Origin: Flavobacterium sp.
GTDB taxonomy: Bacteria > Bacteroidota > Bacteroidia > Flavobacteriales > Flavobacteriaceae
Direction of reading: 5' to 3'
Assembly (NCBI RefSeq): GCF_027484205.1
Contig: NZ_JAIXUB010000013.1
Span: forward strand, 248,001-312,000
DNA: 64,000 nt
In this document: positions 57,412 to 64,000 of the stretch, piece by piece
How the letters are laid out: every line of letters starts with the position of its first letter
Position numbering within the stretch: position 1 is the stretch's first letter
Program-made: the position numbers and the translations under genes
Notes under the pieces: model-generated
Database searches by the model: none
What the model saw: the letters and a program-made list of their open reading frames with translations, nothing else
What the model was told of the DNA's origin: nothing

Positions 57412-59697
57412 ATGGATTTACAAAACATTCTTTCAAAAAAATTGTTGCAAATAGTAGTAGTACTTCTGGTGACACAATCTTTATTTTCCCAAAAAATAAT
57501 CCGTTACGATTTATACGTTCGTGATACTATTGTCAACTATTCCGGAAAAGAAAAAAGAGCTATTGCGGTAAATGGTCAAATACCTATGCCAACACTAACT
57601 TTTACAGAAGGCGATATTGCCGAAATTTATGTTCATAACGAGTTAAAAGAAGAAACTTCATTACACTGGCACGGTTTGTTTTTGCCCAACAAAGAAGATG
57701 GCGTTCCTAATCTTACTCAAATGCCAATAAAACCAGGTACAACTCACAAATATACTTTTCCAATAATTCAAAACGGAACACATTGGTACCACAGTCATTC
57801 GGGTTTGCAAGAACAAATCGGAATGTACGGCATGTTTATTATGAACAAAAAACAAGAGGATAAAACCATAAGAAAAGGAATTGATGATTTGCCAACCATT
57901 CCTTTAATACTAAGTGAATGGACAGATATGAAACCCGAAAATATTCATAGAATGTTGCACAATGCTTCAGACTGGTTTGCAATAAAAAAAGGGACTACTC
58001 AAAGTTATTCCGAAGCCATTAAGCAAGGACATTTCAAAACAAAAATTGCAAACGAATGGAAGCGAATGAACGCCATGGATGTTAGCGATGTGTACTATGA
58101 CAAATTTTTAATCAATGGAAAACCCGATAGTCAAATAGAAACTGTCAACGGCAAAAAATTAAAAGCAGGTGATAAAGTTCGTTTGCGCGTAGCCAATGGC
58201 GGTGCTTCAAGTTATTTTTGGTTAACCTATGCCGGCGGAAAAATTACTGTGGTAGCCAGTGACGGAAACGATGTAGAACCGGTTGAAGTAGATAGATTAT
58301 TAATCGCAGTTTCTGAAACCTACGATATCATTGTCACCATTCCGGCCGAAAATACTTCTTACGAATTCTTAGCCACACCCGAAGACAGAACAAAATCAAC
58401 ATCACTTTACATTGGTGATGGTATCAAACAACTCATTTCTCCTTTACCTAAATTAAAATATTTTGAAGGAATGAAAATGATGAATGGTATGATGAAAATG
58501 AACGGTGACTTAGACGATATGGGAATGCAAATGTCATTAAACCAAATGGACATGAACGTTGTAATGTACCCAGAAATAACGGGAAGCAGCAAACAAATGA
58601 AAAAGGATGGAATGGAAAGTATGCCGATGAATTCAGATCATGCTAACCATTCTCAAAATCAATACAATTCCAATGCACTTTCAAGTATAAAAACCTTGAA
58701 TTACGCTATGCTAAAAGCAACAGATAAAACTACTTTACCCAAAGATGCTCCAGTTAAAGAATTGCGATTTGAGTTATCGGGTAATATGAACCGTTATGTA
58801 TGGAGTTTAGACAATAAAGTAGTTTCTGAAACCGATAAAATACTAATCAAAAAAGGGGAAAATGTTAGAATTACGCTTTACAATGGTTCTATGATGCGCC
58901 ATCCAATGCATTTGCACGGACACGATTTTAGAATAATCAATGGTCAGGAAGAATACGCTCCATTAAAAAACGTAATGGATTTAATGCCGATGGAAACCAA
59001 TGTAATTGAGTTTAATGCTAACGTTGAAGGCGATTGGTTTTTCCATTGCCACATTTTGTACCACATGATGGCAGGAATGGGAAGAGTTTTTACATACGAA
59101 AACCAAGCACCAAATCCATTAATTCCTAATCCAAAATTAGCACAGCGCAAACTATTTGCAGATGACAGGCAATTTCACTTTATGGCAGAGAATGACTTTG
59201 CCACTAACGGTAATGATGGTATGGCAATGATACAAAATACACGTTGGAGTTTAGGTGCAGAATGGCGATTAGGGTATAACGATATGCATGGTTACGAAGC
59301 CGAATTTCATCTAGGAAGATACATCGGAAAAATGCAATGGATAATGCCATTTATAGGTTTTGACTGGCGTTACCGTAAAATGGATGGCGAAATAGAAGAA
59401 AACATATTCAACCAAAAAAACACCAAAGACAAGAGAGCCGTTTTAAGTGCCGGTATCAATTACACTTTACCAATGTTAGTGGTGGCTCAAGCCGAAGTAT
59501 TTCAAGATGGTAATGTTAGATTACAGTTAATGCGAGAAGACATTCCTGTATCAAAAAGAATTCGGGCAGGTTTCATGGTCAATTCAGATAAAGAATTCAT
59601 GTTGGATGCTAGATATATTATCAAAAGAAATTTCAGTTTCAGAACGCATTATGATAGTGATATGGGATTTGGAATTGGTGCCACATTAAATTATTAA
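57412..59697 (+). CDS. multicopper oxidase (CopA/CumA-type) fused to a CopB-like outer-membrane region
   Basis: The 761-residue protein has a signal peptide ending LFSQ and three cupredoxin domains with copper motifs HWHG (about 84), HWYHSH (about 124), HPMHLHGHDF (about 497) and HCHILYHMMAGM (about 544). A Met-rich loop (MKMMNGMMKMNGD) near residue 352 could bind Cu(I) as in CueO. Residues about 600-761 form a second region with WSLGAEWRLGYND, FIGFDWRYRK, and a barrel-like closing strand (NFSFRTHYDSDMGFGIGATLNY), similar to CopB-type outer-membrane proteins. It oxidises Cu(I) to the less toxic Cu(II) in the periplasm. Confidence 0.9.
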   Translation: MDLQNILSKKLLQIVVVLLVTQSLFSQKIIRYDLYVRDTIVNYSGKEKRAIAVNGQIPMPTLTFTEGDIAEIYVHNELKEETSLHWHGLFLPNKEDGVPNLTQMPIKPGTTHKYTFPIIQNGTHWYHSHSGLQEQIGMYGMFIMNKKQEDKTIRKGIDDLPTIPLILSEWTDMKPENIHRMLHNASDWFAIKKGTTQSYSEAIKQGHFKTKIANEWKRMNAMDVSDVYYDKFLINGKPDSQIETVNGKKLKAGDKVRLRVANGGASSYFWLTYAGGKITVVASDGNDVEPVEVDRLLIAVSETYDIIVTIPAENTSYEFLATPEDRTKSTSLYIGDGIKQLISPLPKLKYFEGMKMMNGMMKMNGDLDDMGMQMSLNQMDMNVVMYPEITGSSKQMKKDGMESMPMNSDHANHSQNQYNSNALSSIKTLNYAMLKATDKTTLPKDAPVKELRFELSGNMNRYVWSLDNKVVSETDKILIKKGENVRITLYNGSMMRHPMHLHGHDFRIINGQEEYAPLKNVMDLMPMETNVIEFNANVEGDWFFHCHILYHMMAGMGRVFTYENQAPNPLIPNPKLAQRKLFADDRQFHFMAENDFATNGNDGMAMIQNTRWSLGAEWRLGYNDMHGYEAEFHLGRYIGKMQWIMPFIGFDWRYRKMDGEIEENIFNQKNTKDKRAVLSAGINYTLPMLVVAQAEVFQDGNVRLQLMREDIPVSKRIRAGFMVNSDKEFMLDARYIIKRNFSFRTHYDSDMGFGIGATLNY

Positions 59698-59712
59698 ATA
59701 AATTCAATTTTT

Positions 59713-59724
59713 ATTCAGAATTTC
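59713..59724 (+). promoter_or_regulatory. motif shared by the response regulator and TonB receptor upstream regions
   Basis: ATTCAGAATTTC lies 17 bp before the response-regulator ATG. The identical 12-mer occurs at 61679-61690, 52 bp before the TonB-dependent receptor gene. It is a possible CopR-type box; two copies are weak evidence. Confidence 0.3.
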
Positions 59725-59741
59725 AATTGTTTCTTTGCATC

Positions 59742-60419
59742 ATGAAAATTTTAATAATTGAAGACGAAATTGAAATTGCCACAAGTATCAAAAATTACTT
59801 GAGCAGCAACGATTTTGTGTGTGAATCTGCAAGTACACTAAAAATAGCTATCGAGAAGATCGATTTGTATTCCTATGATTGTATTCTACTAGATTTGATG
59901 CTGACAGACGGTGATGGATTTAAAATATTAGAAATACTAAAAAGTCAAAATAAAACTGACGGAGTTATTATAATATCTGCTAAAGATACTTTAGAAACTA
60001 AAATTGAAGGTCTGACACTTGGTGCAGATGATTATCTAACAAAACCATTTCATCTATCAGAATTATTAGTTAGAATTCAAGCATTAGTTAGACGAAAACA
60101 ATTCAACGGAAACAACGTAGTTTCTTTCAATGAAATAGAAATTGATACAATAAGCAAGTCGGTTAAAATCAAAGGGAATAAAATTGAATTTACCAAAAAG
60201 GAAATGGATTTATTACTATTTTTGATTGGTAATAAAAATAAGGTCTTATCCAAAAGCGCGATTGCAGAGCATTTATCGGGCGATATGGCGGATATGTTAG
60301 ACAATCATGATTTTGTTTATGCGCATATTAAAAATATGAAAAAGAAACTCAAAGAGATGGGTGCGTCAGATTATCTTAAATCAGTTTATGGAACAGGTTA
60401 CAAATGGGAGGATGAATAA
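59742..60419 (+). CDS. OmpR-family response regulator of the copper locus
   Basis: The ATG at 59742 (MKILIIEDE) is the natural start; an upstream TTG adds residues that do not fit. The 225-residue protein has a receiver with acidic E7-D8-E9, phosphoacceptor D51 (ILLDLML) and Lys in LTKPFH (about 101), and an OmpR/PhoB winged helix (about 130-225; EFTKKEMDLLLFLIGNKNKVLSKSAIAEHL then YGTGYKWE). It pairs with the histidine kinase gene that overlaps its stop by 8 bp. Position suggests CopRS/CusRS-like copper control. Confidence 0.92.
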   Translation: MKILIIEDEIEIATSIKNYLSSNDFVCESASTLKIAIEKIDLYSYDCILLDLMLTDGDGFKILEILKSQNKTDGVIIISAKDTLETKIEGLTLGADDYLTKPFHLSELLVRIQALVRRKQFNGNNVVSFNEIEIDTISKSVKIKGNKIEFTKKEMDLLLFLIGNKNKVLSKSAIAEHLSGDMADMLDNHDFVYAHIKNMKKKLKEMGASDYLKSVYGTGYKWEDE

Positions 60420-61677
60420 AAAACTACTTAATAAAACACTTAATTATTATTTCATTTATGCACTAATTATACTAATCACTGTTGGTCCAGTTTTTTATGT
60501 AGTTACAAATATTTTGTATGAAGATGATGCCAACGAAGATTTATATGCTATAAAAAAACAGTTTGATAAATTTAATAAAGATGATCTAAAAATAAGCGAA
60601 ATTCTGCTTTGGAACAGGTTCAACCGTGATGTCACCATCCAAAAATTTAATGGTATACACAATGATAGTTTATTTGACCATAGCTATTATGATGCATTAA
60701 ATAAAGAAAACGAACCATTCAGAGTACTAAATTCTCCTGTCAAGATTGAGGGTAAATGGTTTACCTTTTCTGCTAAAATAAATATGGTCGAAAAAGAAAA
60801 CCTAATTGGAAGTACAGCTTTTCTTTTCATTTCCTTACTCTTACTACTTATTATTGGCTTTTTTATTATCACTAAAATAATATCAAAAAAATTATGGCTA
60901 CCATTTTATGCAGCATTAGAAAAAATGGAACAATTTGAAATTGATAAATCAACATCAGTTAAGTTAATACAAAGCACAACCGAAGAATTCAACCGATTAA
61001 ATAATGCGATCGATAACTTAATCCGAAAAAACAGTAGTATCTATCAAAGTCAAAGAGAATTTATAGAAAATGCGGCGCACGAACTGCAAACACCAATAGC
61101 AATTTTTAAAGGTAAGTTAGAGAATATTCTACAACGAAAAGACCTAAACTCTGAACAATTCAAATTGATTGATGATTTAAACAACACTACTACAAGACTG
61201 GTCAAGCTTAATAAAAACCTATTGGTGTTATCAAAAATTGATAGTAACTCATACAATGAAATTGAGAAAATAAAATTAAGTGAGATTATAAATATTCAAC
61301 TGGCATTTTTTAGCGAACAAGCACTTTCAAAAAAAATAAATATTACAACAGAACTATCAAATGAAGTTGAAGTCAAATCAAATCATTTTCTCGCAGAAAT
61401 ACTGATCAGTAATCTATTTTTAAACACCATAAATCACAATGAGTTAAACGGTCAAATTATAGTTAAATTAACTAATGAAAGTATAATATTCTCGAACACA
61501 GGAACCCTTTTACCATTGCATACTGAAAAAATGTTTGAACGCTTTTCTAAATCCAATCCATCATCCCAAGGAAATGGTTTAGGACTATCCATTATTAAAA
61601 AAATCGTTGATATAAACCATTGGTCTATTAACTATCATTTCAATAACAGAATGCATACTTTTGAAATAGTATTTTAA
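60412..61677 (+). CDS. membrane sensor histidine kinase of the copper locus
   Basis: I use the ATG at 60412, which overlaps the regulator stop by 8 bp; a longer frame from 60361 lies inside the regulator. The 421-residue protein has helix 1 (YYFIYALIILITVGPVFYVV), a periplasmic sensor of about 95 residues without an obvious metal motif, helix 2 (FLFISLLLLLIIGFFIITKI), an H-box with phosphoacceptor His in AAHELQTPIAIF (about 223), and an ATPase domain with FLNTINHNEL (N-box) and GNGLGLSIIKKIV. It should phosphorylate the adjacent regulator in response to periplasmic copper or envelope stress. Confidence 0.92.
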   Translation: MNKKLLNKTLNYYFIYALIILITVGPVFYVVTNILYEDDANEDLYAIKKQFDKFNKDDLKISEILLWNRFNRDVTIQKFNGIHNDSLFDHSYYDALNKENEPFRVLNSPVKIEGKWFTFSAKINMVEKENLIGSTAFLFISLLLLLIIGFFIITKIISKKLWLPFYAALEKMEQFEIDKSTSVKLIQSTTEEFNRLNNAIDNLIRKNSSIYQSQREFIENAAHELQTPIAIFKGKLENILQRKDLNSEQFKLIDDLNNTTTRLVKLNKNLLVLSKIDSNSYNEIEKIKLSEIINIQLAFFSEQALSKKINITTELSNEVEVKSNHFLAEILISNLFLNTINHNELNGQIIVKLTNESIIFSNTGTLLPLHTEKMFERFSKSNPSSQGNGLGLSIIKKIVDINHWSINYHFNNRMHTFEIVF

Positions 61678-61678
61678 A

Positions 61679-61713
61679 ATTCAGAATTTCTCCAAATTCC
61701 ATTTATATTTTTG
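61679..61713 (+). promoter_or_regulatory. promoter region of the TonB-dependent receptor gene
   Basis: ATTCAGAATTTC (61679-61690), shared with the regulator upstream region, is followed by TATTTTTG (61706-61713), an exact TAnnTTTG -7 box. The receptor ATG is 29 bp further on. No good -33 box is visible, which fits an activated promoter. Confidence 0.4.
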
Positions 61714-61742
61714 GCCTATTAAAATCAAAAAGATAAAATATA

Positions 61743-64000
61743 ATGCGAATTAAAATCCTACTCTTAGTTACATTTCTAGTATTATCAGTCACAAATTTAA
61801 TAGCTCAAAACAAATCGGTTACGCTATCTGGCAATACCAAAGACAAATCTACAAAGTTGGCTTTATCATTTGTAAATGTTGTATTAAAAACTTCAAAAGA
61901 GGCTACTTTAATTGCTGGAACAATAACCAATGAAGAAGGTCGATTTTCATTGGCCAATATAAAATCTGGAAACTATGTTTTAGAATTCACCTTCCTAGGC
62001 TACAAAACCAAGACACTAACAGTGTATGTTGGTTCCCTTTCCGAATTTTTAGATCAAGGTACTATCGAATTAGAAGAAGATGCCACAACTTTACAAGAAG
62101 TAGTAATAGTTTCTAAAACAAAAACCGTCAGCGAGAAAATGGATAAGAAAACGTTTTCCATGGCTGACAATATCAGTCAAAGTGGTGGCTCTGTTTTACA
62201 ATCAATGCAAAATTTACCTGGTGTTAGTGTCCAAGATGGTAAAGTACAAATAAGAGGCAATGATAAAGTGACCATATTGATAGACGGAAAACAAACAGCT
62301 TTAACAGGTTTCGGAAATCAATCTGGTTTAGATAACATTCCTGCTTCAGCAGTAGATAAAATCGAAATCATTAATAATCCATCAGCAAAATACGATGTCA
62401 ATGGGAATGCAGGAATTATCAATATAATCTATAAGAAAAATAAAAAAGAAGGCTTCAATGGTAAAGTGGGTTTTACTACTGGTTTAGGTGCTTTGTGGGA
62501 ACGAAAAGAAAATCTGCCTACAATAAGAGCACAATATTCACTGACACCAAAAGTAAATCCTACCGTATCGCTCAATTACCGTAAAAACAAAATTAATGCG
62601 TTCTTTCAAGGCGATTATTTGTATACAGAAACGCTAAATAAAAATGAATTTGTAACACGAACGTACAATGATGGATCTATAATTAATCAGCAATTAAAAA
62701 GAAACCGAAACACCCATTTCACTACTATCAAATCAGGCATTGATTGGACTATTAACGATTATAATATGCTAACCATTTCAGGTTTATTTGGTTCAGAAAA
62801 AATTATTGATAACGGCGACCAACCTTTTTTTAATGCAGATTATTCAGAGCGACTGCGACTTTGGCAGTTTTTAGAGGACGAATTAAAAACTACGTTTATG
62901 GGAACAGCTTCCTATCAACATAAATTCAAGCAAGCCGGACATTTATTAAATGTAGGCTTCAATTATACGTTTCACAGAGAAGATGAAAAATATTTTTTCG
63001 ATAATGTTTTGCCAAACTCTTTGAGTAAAGATTCTTTCAAATTATTATCAGACGAGAGTGTAATTGATTTCAATATTGATTATATTAAGCCATTAAAATA
63101 CGGTCGTATTGAAACAGGGTTCAAATTTAGGAACCGAATAATTCCAACCAACATGCAATTCTTTCCGGGAACAAATTCGCCTTTAGACGCAAGCGCAGGC
63201 GGTAAAGCAACCTATGAAGAAATCATTCCTGCGGTTTATGGAAACTACATATACGAAAACAATAAAATCGAAGCTGAAATAGGATTGCGTTTGGAATATT
63301 TGGATTTAGAATACGAGGTAAATCCTAATCATCCAACATACCGAACAGATGGATACTCCTATTTTGAACCATTTCCTAATTTCCGTTTTGCCTATAAAAT
63401 CAATGATGACAACAAAATATCATTGTTTTACAATCGCAGAATTGACAGACCAAATGAAGTAGATATTCGAATATTTCCAAAGTATGACGATGCCGAAATT
63501 ATCAAAGTAGGTAATCCTGGTTTACGTCCACAATTCACTAATTTAGTAGAATTAGGTTTCAAAAGAAATTTGAAAAAAGGCTATTTATATTCGGCTATAT
63601 ACCATCGTTTTGCCAATGAAACTATAACAAGAATAGCTTCAACCGTTCCTAATAGCAATCTAATTTATGCCATCTTTCAAAACGTAAATAAAAGCGCTAA
63701 TACAGGTGTTGAAATGGTTATTTCGCAAGACATTGCAAAATGGTATTCTTCCAATCTTAATGGTAATGCCTATTACAATCAAATCGGTGCGTTTACAGTT
63801 CAAAATTTATATCCAGAGCCCAATACCTTTTCAGCAGCAAAACAAGATGTTTTCTCTGGAAATATAAAGTGGAACAACACATTACACTTAACTAAAAAAG
63901 TTGATGCACAAGTAACGGCAATTTATTTAGCACCAGATATTATTCCGCAAGGCAAAATAAAATCGCGTTTCTCAATTGATTTAGGACTGAAAAAATCAGT
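61743..64000 (+). CDS. TonB-dependent outer-membrane receptor (partial, runs off the window)
   Basis: The frame opens at the ATG at 61743 and continues to the window end without a stop (752 codons so far). It has a signal peptide (to LIAQ), a carboxypeptidase-regulatory-like domain (SFVNVVLKTSKEATLIAGTI, NEEGRFSLANIKSGNYVLEF), a plug (LQSMQNLPGVSVQDGKVQIRG, VTILIDGKQTAL, DKIEIINNPSAKYD) and the start of an outer-membrane barrel. The plug pattern fits the family-3 outer-membrane beta-barrel group common in Bacteroidota. It is next to the copper two-component genes and shares a motif with them. It may import a metal complex or sense one. Confidence 0.9.
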   Translation, partial: MRIKILLLVTFLVLSVTNLIAQNKSVTLSGNTKDKSTKLALSFVNVVLKTSKEATLIAGTITNEEGRFSLANIKSGNYVLEFTFLGYKTKTLTVYVGSLSEFLDQGTIELEEDATTLQEVVIVSKTKTVSEKMDKKTFSMADNISQSGGSVLQSMQNLPGVSVQDGKVQIRGNDKVTILIDGKQTALTGFGNQSGLDNIPASAVDKIEIINNPSAKYDVNGNAGIINIIYKKNKKEGFNGKVGFTTGLGALWERKENLPTIRAQYSLTPKVNPTVSLNYRKNKINAFFQGDYLYTETLNKNEFVTRTYNDGSIINQQLKRNRNTHFTTIKSGIDWTINDYNMLTISGLFGSEKIIDNGDQPFFNADYSERLRLWQFLEDELKTTFMGTASYQHKFKQAGHLLNVGFNYTFHREDEKYFFDNVLPNSLSKDSFKLLSDESVIDFNIDYIKPLKYGRIETGFKFRNRIIPTNMQFFPGTNSPLDASAGGKATYEEIIPAVYGNYIYENNKIEAEIGLRLEYLDLEYEVNPNHPTYRTDGYSYFEPFPNFRFAYKINDDNKISLFYNRRIDRPNEVDIRIFPKYDDAEIIKVGNPGLRPQFTNLVELGFKRNLKKGYLYSAIYHRFANETITRIASTVPNSNLIYAIFQNVNKSANTGVEMVISQDIAKWYSSNLNGNAYYNQIGAFTVQNLYPEPNTFSAAKQDVFSGNIKWNNTLHLTKKVDAQVTAIYLAPDIIPQGKIKSRFSIDLGLKKS

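Overview
The window looks like the chromosome of a member of the Bacteroidota, most likely Flavobacterium or a close relative. The DNA is AT-rich. Promoters match the Bacteroidota form (a TTG-type -33 box and a TAnnTTTG -7 box). The gene content is characteristic: SusC/SusD, DUF6520, RteC, HAMP- and TPR-linked AraC regulators, an arm-domain tyrosine integrase and the tpx-dgkA-ftsK-lolA-lptFG-ribB order. This assignment is inferred from family content and not from a search.

Layout. Positions 1-1921 hold a partial membrane-protein end and a minus-strand arsenic-type operon (ArsR regulator, DUF6428 protein, ArsC-like reductase, small membrane protein). Positions 2062-9305 are a housekeeping block: thiol peroxidase, diacylglycerol kinase, FtsK, LolA, LptF/G permease, and RibB with a degenerate GTP cyclohydrolase II domain. 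A tRNA-Ser(TGA) at 9459-9543 is followed by its terminator, repeated GGGGCACAA boxes and a tyrosine integrase. This is the expected left end of a genomic island or integrative element; no right end was found in the window.

The island carries three groups of genes. (1) At 11.2-20.8 kb are a soluble HAMP-AraC regulator, a MauE-like redox membrane protein, a small four-cysteine DUF6520 exported peptide and a convergent SusC-SusD-S9 peptidase operon. A long structured element lies upstream of susC. (2) At 21.5-29.9 kb is a defence-like cluster: an XRE regulator, the AbiEi/AbiEii toxin-antitoxin pair, and a tightly coupled four-gene cassette. The cassette encodes a double GHKL ATPase/histidine kinase, a receiver-domain protein, an unrecognised protein and an Eco57I-like N6-adenine methyltransferase with no visible nuclease. 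(3) At 30.2-37.8 kb is a mobility and regulation module: RteC, a lipoprotein divergent from a TPR-AraC sensor, a HTH_17 protein, a DnaD/DnaT-like protein and a DnaC-like ATPase. Four promoters spread over 21 kb of the island share one architecture: an ATTCSSGAAT palindrome, then CTTG, 20 bp, then TAGnTTTG. This points to a common regulon.

Positions 37.9-64 kb form a large copper (or silver) resistance locus on the plus strand. It contains metal-binding periplasmic proteins (HMA, DUF3347, heavy-metal-binding domains), a YncE-like propeller, a TlpA thioredoxin, a haem-binding protein, a Cus-type RND efflux system, an HMA-AraC fusion regulator, the CopA P-type ATPase, a multicopper oxidase fused to a CopB-like domain, a two-component system and a truncated TonB-dependent receptor. 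The pump gene is split by an in-frame stop. A restriction-nuclease-like gene sits inside the operon.
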